Origin: an uncultured Clostridia bacterium
Lineage (GTDB): Bacteria > Bacillota > Clostridia > Oscillospirales > Ruminococcaceae
Reading direction: 5' to 3'
DNA length: 49,556 bases
NCBI GenBank assembly: GCA_946567425.1
Contig: CAMNXF010000019.1
Span: forward strand, 1-49,556
Part shown: positions 17,906-25,292 of the stretch, one piece after another
How the letters are laid out: each line of letters opens with the position of its first letter
How positions within the stretch are numbered: position 1 is the first letter of the stretch
Notes under the pieces: generated by a model
What the model was told of the DNA's origin: nothing
Seen by the model: the letters and a program-made list of their open reading frames with translations, nothing else
Database searches by the model: none
Program-made: the position numbers and the translations under genes

Positions 17906-18026
17906 TAGGCTTTGGAGGTTTGTTTCGCAAAAGCTATTAACAAAACAAAACGCGGTTTATAGAAAATTATGGTACGCTGGATTATTATATGCAGCTCACG
18001 AGACGCTTGCAACGTACAATCATTTT

Positions 18027-18055
18027 ATTATACCATATTTGTGCGGCAATTTCAA
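18027..18055 (-). promoter_or_regulatory. Second, distal minus-strand promoter
   Basis: Minus strand TTGAAA (18050-18055), 17-bp spacer, TATAAT (18027-18032). It would give the ABC operon a leader of about 170 bases, or express a short RNA from the divergent spacer. Confidence 0.55.
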
Positions 18056-18092
18056 GTAAAATATTTATTTTCCGCAAAAATTACAAAAACTA

Positions 18093-18121
18093 TTGAAAAG
18101 ATAGATTTTTAGTGTTATAAT
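18093..18121 (+). promoter_or_regulatory. Promoter of Rrf2-nadA-mnmA operon
   Basis: TTGAAA (18093-18098), 17-bp spacer, TATAAT (18116-18121), 58 bases before the Rrf2 start. If the regulator is autoregulatory, as in IscR, its operator should overlap 18085-18140, but no IscR-like box was recognised. Confidence 0.75.
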
Positions 18122-18179
18122 GTAGACAGGCACGACGGCAGATGACGCTGTCGGGAAAAAATATTGAGGATAGTGAGAT

Positions 18180-18611
18180 ATGAAAATTTCAACAAAAGGG
18201 CGCTATGCCATGCGTATGATGATCGATCTCGGTCAGCACCGCGCGGACGGCTATATCGCGCTTAAGGACGTCGCCGACAGGCAGAACATCTCGAAAAAGT
18301 ACCTTGAGCAGATAGTTCCGCTGCTCAACAAAGCGGAACTGCTGCGCACGAACCGCGGCTATCAGGGCGGCTACGCGCTTTCAAAGGACCCCGAAAAGTA
18401 CACGGTCGGCGAGATACTCCGTGTGACAGAGGGCAGCCTTGCGCCTGTTTCCTGTCTGCAATACGAGGAGAACGATTGTCCGCGCCGCGCGGACTGTGCT
18501 ACTCTGCCGATCTGGGAGGGCTTGTACAAGGCAATAACGGATTATCTGGACGGCATTACGCTCGCGGACGTTATTGACAAGTTGAACAACGGCGGCGATT
18601 ACTGTATTTAA
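18180..18611 (+). CDS. Rrf2-family transcriptional regulator (IscR/CymR-like)
   Basis: 143 residues. N-terminal winged helix-turn-helix MKISTKGRYAMRMMIDL with recognition region ISKKYLEQIVPLLNKAELLR and wing NRGYQGGYALSK. The C part holds CLQYEENDCPRRADC, three cysteines spaced as in IscR-type [2Fe-2S] binding members. It probably senses Fe-S or sulfur status. nadA, an Fe-S enzyme, follows after 11 bases, then mnmA, a tRNA thiolase, which fits regulation of sulfur-using functions. No iscSU genes are nearby. The assignment to IscR rather than CymR is inference. Confidence 0.9.
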   Translation: MKISTKGRYAMRMMIDLGQHRADGYIALKDVADRQNISKKYLEQIVPLLNKAELLRTNRGYQGGYALSKDPEKYTVGEILRVTEGSLAPVSCLQYEENDCPRRADCATLPIWEGLYKAITDYLDGITLADVIDKLNNGGDYCI

Positions 18612-18622
18612 AGAGGTGTATT

Positions 18623-19540
18623 ATGATAAAGGATATTCAGGAGCGCATTCTGCGGCTTAAAAAGGAAAAGGACGTGTGCATTCTGGCACACTGCTATCAG
18701 ACGCACGATATTCTTGAGGTTGCGGATTTTGTCGGCGACAGCTTCGGACTTGCGCAAAAGGCTCAGCAGACCGCAAACAAGACCGTGATGATGTGCGGAG
18801 TACGCTTTATGGCAGAGACTGTAAAAATTCTCTGCCCCGAGAAGACCGTGCTTCTGCCCGAACCCGACGCGGGCTGCCCCATGGCTGAGCAGCTCGACAA
18901 GGAAATGCTTTCGCAGCTTAAAGAGAAATACCCCGACTACGCGGTCGTGGCGTACATAAACACCACCGCCGAATTGAAAACGCTCTGCGACGTGTGTGTT
19001 ACCTCAAGCTCAGCACCGAAAATCATCAAGCGTATGGACGAGGACAAGATACTGTTTATCCCCGACCGCAATCTCGGAGGATATATTGCGAAGCAATGCC
19101 CCGACAAGGAGATAGTTACCGTTCACGGCTGCTGCCCGACCCACGCGAAAATGACAAAGCATGACGTTGAAACTGCTAAGTCCGCGCACCCCGACGCGCT
19201 GCTGCTGGTTCACCCCGAGTGCGAGACGGGGGTCGTCGCGCTCGCCGATTTTGTCGGCAGCACCACCGAAATTATGGATTTTGCCAAGCAAAGCGACAGA
19301 ACCGAGTTCATCATCGGCACGGAGAACAGCATCGTCCAGCACCTCGGCATTGACTGCCCCGACAAGAAATTTTATCCGCTTTCCAAGGATTTCGTCTGCC
19401 ACAATATGCAGCTTACCAAGCTCGCGAGCGTTCTGCACTGTCTGGAGGGCGCGGGCGGCGAGGAGATAACCATGGACGAGAAAACGCGGCTTTCCGCTAA
19501 GGCTTGCATTGACAAAATGCTGGAGCTGGGAAATGAATAA
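18623..19540 (+). CDS. nadA: Quinolinate synthase A
   Basis: Condenses iminoaspartate with dihydroxyacetone phosphate to quinolinate in de novo NAD synthesis, using a [4Fe-4S] cluster. 305 residues, normal. Hallmarks: ILAHCYQTHDILEVADFVGDS, the cluster Cys in MMCGVRFMAET, VVAYINTTAELK, CVTSSSAP, the GCCPTHAK region with a second cluster Cys, HPECETGV and DFVGSTTEI. RBS AAAGAGGTG. nadB and nadC, usual partners, are absent from this window. mnmA overlaps its 3' end by 8 bases. Confidence 0.95.
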   Translation: MIKDIQERILRLKKEKDVCILAHCYQTHDILEVADFVGDSFGLAQKAQQTANKTVMMCGVRFMAETVKILCPEKTVLLPEPDAGCPMAEQLDKEMLSQLKEKYPDYAVVAYINTTAELKTLCDVCVTSSSAPKIIKRMDEDKILFIPDRNLGGYIAKQCPDKEIVTVHGCCPTHAKMTKHDVETAKSAHPDALLLVHPECETGVVALADFVGSTTEIMDFAKQSDRTEFIIGTENSIVQHLGIDCPDKKFYPLSKDFVCHNMQLTKLASVLHCLEGAGGEEITMDEKTRLSAKACIDKMLELGNE

Positions 19541-20609
19541 GGCAGGCAAGGCGCTTATCGCGATGAGCGGCGGAGTTGACAGCTCGGCGGCGGCACTGTT
19601 GATGAAAAACGCGGGCTTTGACTGTATCGGCGTTACAATGAAGCTCCACGACAGCGGCGGCGAAACGTATTCCGAGAAAGCCTGCTGCACCGCCTCGGAC
19701 GCGGAGGACGCGCGCGGCGTTTGCGTCAAGCTGGGTGTGCCGTATTATGTATTTAATTTTGTCGGCAATTTCAACAAAAATGTTATCGAAAATTTTGTGC
19801 ATTCCTACGAGATTGGTGAAACGCCCAATCCGTGTATTGAGTGTAACCGTCATCTGAAGTTCGGCGGATTATACCGCAAGGCGGCGGAGTTGGGCTGCGG
19901 CGTTATCGTGACGGGGCACTACGCGCGCGTGGAGTTCGACAACGAAACAAACCGTTGGCTGCTGAAAAAATCGCTCAACGCAGCCAAAGATCAGAGCTAT
20001 GTGCTGTATTTTTTGTCGCAGGAACAGCTTGCGCATACACGTTTTCCACTCGGGGAGTTTGCCGATAAGACAGAGGTGCGCAGGCTCGCCGAGGAGAACG
20101 GGCTAATCAACGCGGCAAAGCACGAAAGTCAGGATATATGTTTTATTCCGGACGGCGACTACGCGGCATTTATACGCCGATACCGCGGCGCGGAATATCC
20201 CGAGGGCGATTTTCTTGACGTAAACGGGAACGTTCTCGGGCGGCACAAGGGCGTCGTCAATTACACGGTAGGACAGCGCAAGGGCTTGGGGATACCGTAT
20301 TCCGAGCCGTTATATGTGCTGAAAAAATCAGTTATTGACAATACCGTAACGCTCGGCACGGAGCGTGAGATGTATTCGGGCAGCCTTACCGCGCGGGATT
20401 TCAACTGGATAATTGAGAAACCGACCGAGCCTATTGAGGTGACGGTTCGGACGCGCTACCACGCTAAAGAGGCGGCGGCGACCGCCTTCCCGAACGGGGA
20501 CGACACGGTCACGGTGCACTTTGCCGAGCCGCAAAGGGCGATTTCTTCCGGACAGGCGGCGGTGTTGTATATCGGCGATATAGTCGCGGGTGGCGGTACA
20601 ATTTGTTAA
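19533..20609 (+). CDS. mnmA: tRNA-specific 2-thiouridylase MnmA
   Basis: Thiolates U34 of Lys, Glu and Gln tRNAs using ATP and sulfur from a cysteine desulfurase. 358 residues from ATG 19533; the longer frame from 19509 lies inside nadA. PP-loop SGGVDSSAAALL near residue 12; the catalytic Cys pair is expected in NPCIECNRHLKFG and HESQDICFIPDGDYAAFI; QSYVLYFLSQEQLAHTRFPL and YTVGQRKGLGI are family signatures. The start is coupled to nadA by an 8-base overlap. Confidence 0.95.
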   Translation: MNKAGKALIAMSGGVDSSAAALLMKNAGFDCIGVTMKLHDSGGETYSEKACCTASDAEDARGVCVKLGVPYYVFNFVGNFNKNVIENFVHSYEIGETPNPCIECNRHLKFGGLYRKAAELGCGVIVTGHYARVEFDNETNRWLLKKSLNAAKDQSYVLYFLSQEQLAHTRFPLGEFADKTEVRRLAEENGLINAAKHESQDICFIPDGDYAAFIRRYRGAEYPEGDFLDVNGNVLGRHKGVVNYTVGQRKGLGIPYSEPLYVLKKSVIDNTVTLGTEREMYSGSLTARDFNWIIEKPTEPIEVTVRTRYHAKEAAATAFPNGDDTVTVHFAEPQRAISSGQAAVLYIGDIVAGGGTIC

Positions 20610-20613
20610 ACGA

Positions 20614-20645
20614 AATCCCGAGGTTTCAAGTGAAATCCCGGGATT
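20614..20645 (+). terminator. Possible weak terminator after mnmA
   Basis: Inverted repeat AATCCCG (20614-20620) / CGGGATT (20639-20645) five bases after the stop. There is no real T-tract, so it may only stabilise the transcript end. Confidence 0.35.
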
Positions 20646-20669
20646 GTCGTTTATCCGTCAAAGCGGAAA

Positions 20670-20879
20670 CTAAACCTCCTCCGCCATAACGTGCCTGCGA
20701 AAGAGCATTGAAACGCCCCAGCAAGCCGCCAGAGCGACAACTATATAGACAAGACGGCTGAGGAAGGTCGCGGGTCCGCCGAACGCCCACGCCACAAGGT
20801 CAAAGCGGAAAATTCCCACAAGACCCCAGTTCAGGCCGCCGATTATAAGGATAGCCAGCGCAAGTTTGTCCAAAGTCAA
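20670..20879 (-). CDS. DUF378 small membrane protein
   Basis: 69 residues, almost entirely two membrane helices (LALAILIIGGLNWGLVGIF and LVYIVVALAACWGVSMLF) around DLVAWAFGGPATFLSR. The GGLNWGLVGIF signature is typical of DUF378, a family of unknown function. RBS GAGGGGAGGAATTG lies upstream. It stands alone, with divergent tRNA genes beyond. Confidence 0.85.
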   Translation of the reverse strand: MTLDKLALAILIIGGLNWGLVGIFRFDLVAWAFGGPATFLSRLVYIVVALAACWGVSMLFRRHVMAEEV

Positions 20880-21135
20880 TTCCTCCCCTCAAAGTTTTTC
20901 AAGATTATTTTGTGCGGTTTTCAATGAAATATAGTTTGAAATTTTTTACTCGTTTTTTGTGCAAAATGTAGGTTTATACTTCCGCAAACGGCCTTGTTGG
21001 GTTGCTCGTTCGTCAAAATCAACATATTTTTAAAAAATGAGAAAAACCTCTTGACAAGTCGGTGAAAATGTTGTAAAATAATAAAGTCGTTGAAAGTTGT
21101 CGATATTTGTTGTCGATTTCGACGTACCGAGGTTT
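20880..21135. other. Spacer with tRNA promoter
   Basis: No coding frame; holds the DUF378 leader and the tRNA operon promoter. The AT-rich middle shows no further structure. Confidence 0.6.
21051..21079 (+). promoter_or_regulatory. Promoter of the tRNA Val-Asp-Gly operon
   Basis: TTGACA (21051-21056), 17-bp spacer, TAAAAT (21074-21079), about 50 bases before the first mature tRNA end. Confidence 0.8.
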
Positions 21136-21211
21136 GGAAGTTTAGCTCAGCTGGGAGAGCATCTGCCTTACAAGCAGAGGGTCATAGGTTCGAGCCCTAT
21201 AACTTCCACCA
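21136..21211 (+). tRNA. tRNA-Val (TAC)
   Basis: Acceptor GGAAGTT pairs with AACTTCC; D-arm AGCTCAGCTGGGAGAGC; anticodon stem TCTGC/GCAGA with loop CTTACAA, anticodon TAC; T-loop GGTTCGAGCCC. CCA is encoded (21209-21211). Confidence 0.97.
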
Positions 21212-21292
21212 TTGGCTTGGTAAAGCCTTTAGTCCGTAGCTAACAGATAGATGTCCGAAATATCGGGGGTTGGTCTTAAGGTTGCGGAAATC

Positions 21293-21369
21293 GGCCCGGT
21301 AGTTCAGTTGGTTAGAACGCCGCCCTGTCACGGCGGAGGTCGTGAGTTCGAGTCTCATCCGGGTCGCCA
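21293..21369 (+). tRNA. tRNA-Asp (GTC)
   Basis: Acceptor GGCCCGG pairs with CCGGGTC (one G-T); anticodon loop CTGTCAC, anticodon GTC; T-arm GAGTTCGAGTCTC; discriminator G; CCA encoded (21367-21369). Confidence 0.97.
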
Positions 21370-21396
21370 GTTCTGCCCTGAATAAGGGCTACATTT

Positions 21397-21472
21397 GCGG
21401 ATTTAGCTCATCTGGTAGAGCGCCACCTTGCCAAGGTGGAGGTAGCGAGTTCGAGCCTCGTAATCCGCTCCA
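21397..21472 (+). tRNA. tRNA-Gly (GCC)
   Basis: Acceptor GCGGATT pairs with AATCCGC; anticodon stem CCACC/GGTGG with loop TTGCCAA, anticodon GCC; T-arm GAGTTCGAGCCTC; CCA encoded (21470-21472). Confidence 0.97.
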
Positions 21473-21481
21473 TACCGATGT

Positions 21482-21509
21482 TCCTCCCGCTTCTGCGGGA
21501 GGATTTTTT
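21482..21509 (+). terminator. Terminator of the tRNA operon
   Basis: TCCTCCCGC (21482-21490), loop TTCT, GCGGGAGGA (21495-21503), then six T. Ten bases after the tRNA-Gly CCA. Confidence 0.92.
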
Positions 21510-21580
21510 GCTGTTGCTATGAGAAATTTGATATTCTACAAAAATCGGCGTATCCGTTGGACGCGCCGATTTTCCGTATG

Positions 21581-23485
21581 TCAATACTTTGTATTGTTGT
21601 TATTCTTGATAAAATAGAGAAATTCGTCCGCGGGAAGCGGCTTTGAAAAATAGTAGCCCTGAATGTAGTTTATCCCGAGGTTTTCCATAGTGCAGAACTG
21701 CTCTTCTGTCTCTATGCCCTCGGAGACGATCTTTAGATCCATTCCTCGGATCATATTCATCGCAGCGTCCATAATGTACTTTGCCTTGCCGTTCTCAAAA
21801 TAGGCGTTGGTCATGCCCTTGTCAAATTTAACGATCTCGACGGGCATATCAACAATATAGTCAAGGTTTGACTGCCCCGTGCCGAAATCATCAAGCGAAA
21901 AGCTGACGCCGTAATCCATGAGTTTTTTCATGTTTTCAAGCAGTATCTTGCGAGCATTCATGGAGGCGGATTCGGTGATCTCGAGATTTATCTGTTTCGG
22001 AGAAACTCCGCTCTCCTCCATTATCCGTATGTAGTCGTGAGCAAGATCTCTGTACGCGCACTGCACAACGGAAAGATTGACCTCGATGTAATCCACTCCG
22101 AATAGCGAGATCTGTGAGCCGTTAATGAAATGACAGACCTTTCTGAACACTATTTCGCCAAGCTGCAATATCATTCCGTTGCGCTCGGCGATCTCAATAA
22201 ACGCTCCGGGCGGAACAAGATTTCCGTCATCATCGCGAATGCGGACAAGCGCTTCTGCCGAAATAAAGCGGTGGTGTTCGGTTGAGAATATAGGCTGATA
22301 CCATACCTCTACCTTATCGTTGACTATGGAGTTCATAATAAGCTGCTCCATATCCTTTTCGCGGCGCATTTTCAGCGCAAATTCGGTCGTCACCTCAAAA
22401 TAGTGGTTTTCTGTAAACTCCTTGCTGTCGCGGGCGATGTATTTCATTAGGTAAAGCAGTTCCTCAGCGTTGTCCGAGATCTGCGAGTCGGGTGCATATA
22501 TCCAGTTCGGCGAGACGAGTATCCCCGCATTTTTGCCCCAGCCCTTTTCAAATCGCCGTCTTACTGCCTTTACGCTGCTATCCGCCTTTTCCTTGTCCGT
22601 AAAAACCAGAAGTATTTCGGTGCTGGCGTTGCGGAAGGTTATCGCGTCGGTTATTCCCGAAAGGTATTTTACCGCCTCGGCGATGACCTCGTCCTCCAGC
22701 TCTGTACGCATCATCTTAAACGAGCCGTGCGCGAGAATTATCTCTAGCACGGAAAACGGCGTGTCCATGGCGTACAGCTCTCCTGCGTACTGCATAAACG
22801 CCTCATGATTGAACAGCCCCGTCTGCCTGTCGATATTATAGCCGGGGTTCTCCAGAATAAGATACAGCACCAGCATACCGCTTGCGCTCGCAAAACCGAC
22901 CAGAAGCAGCTTCGGGAAAAGGAACTGTATCAGTGCCGCCATGACCCATACTCCCATCCAGATCATAACTGCGATCCGTCTGCTTGTGCTTATCTTGGCA
23001 CGATCCTTGATGAGACGCACAGTGACGATAATTACCGTAGCCAGCGCAAAACCGTAAGTCGCGTAGCAGCTTGGTCCCTTTGAGTACAGCACACCCTCCT
23101 CGATATCAAGATAATAATCTATCGGCAGAATATAGATCATCAATACGGCGACGGCGACGACTATGCCGTATTTCAGCATCATTTTATTGTAGACGCTTTT
23201 CACAGTGTAAATGTCCGTATACATATACATAAGCGCAAAAAACGCTACTCCCACCAACGTGGCGAGGTAGGTCTTGCTCACGAAATCCACGACAAAGCCC
23301 GAAAGCACATTGCGGTTTGTTATCGCAAGACATGACAGAATGTCGAATATAACACAGACAAACGTCATTAAAAACGCATTGCGGAAAGCTCTTCCCGTAT
23401 TGAGCTTTATGTTTTTCTGGCTGCCGTAAAAGTATAACAGCATCACCATTAAAAACAATCCGCAGCACTGTACTTGGATAGGCAT
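21581..23485 (-). CDS. Membrane EAL-domain c-di-GMP phosphodiesterase with degenerate GGDEF
   Basis: 634 residues from ATG 23485 (RBS AAGGTGG); an upstream start 32 codons earlier lacks a binding site and would overlap the promoter. Residues 1-215 hold about seven membrane helices. Then a GGDEF-like domain (218-370) beginning NIDRQTGLFNHEAF but with no GG[D/E]EF motif, so no cyclase activity. The EAL domain (385-634) is complete: ISAEALVRI, VNLS, LEITES, SFSLDDFGTGQSNL, VKFDKGM, SEGIETEEQF, QGYYFSKPLP. It should therefore hydrolyse c-di-GMP to pGpG, with the inactive GGDEF domain possibly acting as a GTP or signal sensor. Single gene with its own promoter. Confidence 0.93.
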   Translation of the reverse strand: MPIQVQCCGLFLMVMLLYFYGSQKNIKLNTGRAFRNAFLMTFVCVIFDILSCLAITNRNVLSGFVVDFVSKTYLATLVGVAFFALMYMYTDIYTVKSVYNKMMLKYGIVVAVAVLMIYILPIDYYLDIEEGVLYSKGPSCYATYGFALATVIIVTVRLIKDRAKISTSRRIAVMIWMGVWVMAALIQFLFPKLLLVGFASASGMLVLYLILENPGYNIDRQTGLFNHEAFMQYAGELYAMDTPFSVLEIILAHGSFKMMRTELEDEVIAEAVKYLSGITDAITFRNASTEILLVFTDKEKADSSVKAVRRRFEKGWGKNAGILVSPNWIYAPDSQISDNAEELLYLMKYIARDSKEFTENHYFEVTTEFALKMRREKDMEQLIMNSIVNDKVEVWYQPIFSTEHHRFISAEALVRIRDDDGNLVPPGAFIEIAERNGMILQLGEIVFRKVCHFINGSQISLFGVDYIEVNLSVVQCAYRDLAHDYIRIMEESGVSPKQINLEITESASMNARKILLENMKKLMDYGVSFSLDDFGTGQSNLDYIVDMPVEIVKFDKGMTNAYFENGKAKYIMDAAMNMIRGMDLKIVSEGIETEEQFCTMENLGINYIQGYYFSKPLPADEFLYFIKNNNNTKY

Positions 23486-23552
23486 ATAATACCACCTTAT
23501 CAAATCCGTTCGCGGCGCTGCCGCCGCCCCTAACAAAGCATTATTACATAAT

Positions 23553-23581
23553 ATTATAACACTTTTTCCGTAATTTGTCAA
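23553..23581 (-). promoter_or_regulatory. Promoter of the EAL gene
   Basis: Minus strand TTGACA (23576-23581), 17-bp spacer, TATAAT (23553-23558), with a leader of about 60 bases. Confidence 0.8.
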
Positions 23582-23611
23582 GGTTTATAACATACCGATT
23601 ACTATGGAACA

Positions 23612-24985
23612 CTAGGTTTTCTCACCGACAAGGTTGCTTATCCATACTCCTTTTCTTACGAGAATGTAACCGACGGTCACTTTTATAAAGTCGAGCGACT
23701 GTACTATTGCAAAAACACTTAAGATCGGCAGCGCGGTGAAATTGCACAGCACGAACGCCGCAGGCACCGATACCACCCATGAAAACACGCTGTCGAACAG
23801 GAAAGTCACCAACGTCTTGCCGCCGCTGCGGAGCGTGAAGTAGAGCGCGTTCAAAAATCCCTGAAGCGGGAAAAACAGTGCCGTTATCACGATAAACCAA
23901 GTCGCGTAGTTTTTCACGACGTCGGTAGTGACGTAGCTGTTCGGGAAAACTCCCGAGATCGAGACCAGAATTGCCGTAAGAATAAACGATATCCCGCCCG
24001 TAAACCACATCAGCCGAAACGCCTCGGATTTCGCTTCTTTGTAGCGCGCCGCGCCGAGCGTCTGCCCGACAAGTATCCCGACGGCGTTTCCAAGCGCGAC
24101 GAACACCACGTTAAGCATATTGCAGAGCGCGTTTGAGATGTTCAGCCCCGCGACAACATCCAGTCCGCGGTGCGAATAGCATTGCGTAAGCACCGCCATT
24201 CCGCCTGCCCAGAGGAACTCGTTGAAGAATATCGGCAGGCTTTTTTTGACGATCGCGGCAGCCGAGCCTTTCGGAACAAGCATCGTTTTGTACAGTCCGA
24301 TAAGGAACGTGTGCTTTTTGCGTGCGATAAACGCGAGCCCGACAACGATAAGCACTTCGACAAATCTCGACATAACGGTCGCGATTGCCGCGCCGCGCAC
24401 GCCAAGCTGCGGAAATCCGAACTTCCCGAAGATCAGAAGCCAGTTGAACAAAACGTCCACTCCGACCGAAGCTACGCCCGCCGCCATGGGCTTAAACGAC
24501 GCTCCCGTTTCGCGGAGACTGCCCGCGTATATCTGTGTTATCACAAATGGCGGCAAGCCCCACAGCATTACCGAAAGGTAATCCTTGGCGATGTTCATTG
24601 TAAGAACGGGGTCTATATCACCGCTTTCTCCCTTTAAATAAAGTCCGATGAGAAATTCGCCTCCGAAGATAAACGCCGCCAGCCCTCCGATAAGTACGCC
24701 GAGACCTATCCAGTGCTTGATGCGCACGGTGCTTTGAAAGCCCTCGGTGTTCTGCTGACCGTAATACTGCGCTCCGTATATCCCGGGACCCGACATTCCC
24801 CCGAAGATCGCCAGATTGAACACGAAAATAAGCTGTCCGATAATAGACACCGCCGTAAAAGCCTCGGTGCCGAGACTGCCCACCATTAAATTATCCACCA
24901 AGCCCACCGCGTTGGTTATGCCGTTTTGTATCATCATGGGCACTGCCAGCACCAGCGCGCGCCCGAAAACTTTTCTGTCTTTCAT
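23612..24985 (-). CDS. MATE-family multidrug/sodium antiporter
   Basis: 457 residues from ATG 24985, preceded by GGAGG at 5 bases; an in-frame TTG 12 bases upstream is not used because the binding site covers it. About twelve membrane helices arranged as two six-helix halves. Family motifs: MMIQNGITNAVGLVDNLMVG, GTEAFTAVSIIGQLIFV, GAALATV-like GAAIATVMSRFVEV, and GQTLGAARYKEAKSEAFRL. NorM/DinF-like; exports cationic drugs or metabolites using an ion gradient. The substrate cannot be told from sequence. Confidence 0.93.
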   Translation of the reverse strand: MKDRKVFGRALVLAVPMMIQNGITNAVGLVDNLMVGSLGTEAFTAVSIIGQLIFVFNLAIFGGMSGPGIYGAQYYGQQNTEGFQSTVRIKHWIGLGVLIGGLAAFIFGGEFLIGLYLKGESGDIDPVLTMNIAKDYLSVMLWGLPPFVITQIYAGSLRETGASFKPMAAGVASVGVDVLFNWLLIFGKFGFPQLGVRGAAIATVMSRFVEVLIVVGLAFIARKKHTFLIGLYKTMLVPKGSAAAIVKKSLPIFFNEFLWAGGMAVLTQCYSHRGLDVVAGLNISNALCNMLNVVFVALGNAVGILVGQTLGAARYKEAKSEAFRLMWFTGGISFILTAILVSISGVFPNSYVTTDVVKNYATWFIVITALFFPLQGFLNALYFTLRSGGKTLVTFLFDSVFSWVVSVPAAFVLCNFTALPILSVFAIVQSLDFIKVTVGYILVRKGVWISNLVGEKT

Positions 24986-25033
24986 ATTGTCCTCCAAGCC
25001 GCGCCGCTCATTGCGGTTGGGCGCAGCCTTGTT

Positions 25034-25062
25034 ATTATATCATATTTCAGGGCGGTTGTCAA
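25034..25062 (-). promoter_or_regulatory. Promoter of the MATE gene
   Basis: Minus strand TTGACA (25057-25062), 17-bp spacer, TATAAT (25034-25039), about 45 bases before the start codon. Confidence 0.8.
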
Positions 25063-25119
25063 TCGTCGCGCAAAAAATTTTCACCGTTTTTCAATGCGCG
25101 GCGAGCATTATCAGTACCG

Positions 25120-25230
25120 CTATTGTGCAATACAAACGTCCGCGTTTCCGCGTCCGAAACAGCCCGATATTTTCGCGGACAGGCTGTCGAGCATGGTCGT
25201 ATCGTTGTCGCAAACCTCGACCCTCGGCAT
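25120..25230 (-). pseudogene. Remnant of a LytTR/AgrA-type response-regulator N-terminus
   Basis: A 36-codon frame with RBS GGGAGGG reads MPRVEVCDNDTTMLDSLSAK and then a short ISGCF stretch, stopping at TAG. The V-x-V-C-D-x-D start and following helix match the first beta strand, acidic pocket and first helix of receiver domains of the AgrA/LytTR kind (usually xIAICDDE). Nothing downstream continues the domain in any frame before the MATE promoter. Interpreted as a truncated relic; alternatively a small independent peptide, which is less likely. Confidence 0.45.
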
Positions 25231-25262
25231 AGCGTTCCCTCCCCGAAAAAATTCCACTCAAT

Positions 25263-25288
25263 AACGGGAGCGCCGAGGCACTCCCGTT
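25263..25288 (-). terminator. Hairpin after the duplicated membrane protein gene
   Basis: AACGGGAG (25263-25270) / CTCCCGTT (25281-25288), loop 10, five bases beyond the stop codon at 25293. The minus-strand U-tract is weak (GTTATTG). Confidence 0.55.
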
Positions 25289-25292
25289 TTGC

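Noticed and set aside
16917..18059. 380-residue plus-strand frame
   Set aside because: Runs antisense through two clear permease genes and the divergent promoter region; composition is not protein-like.
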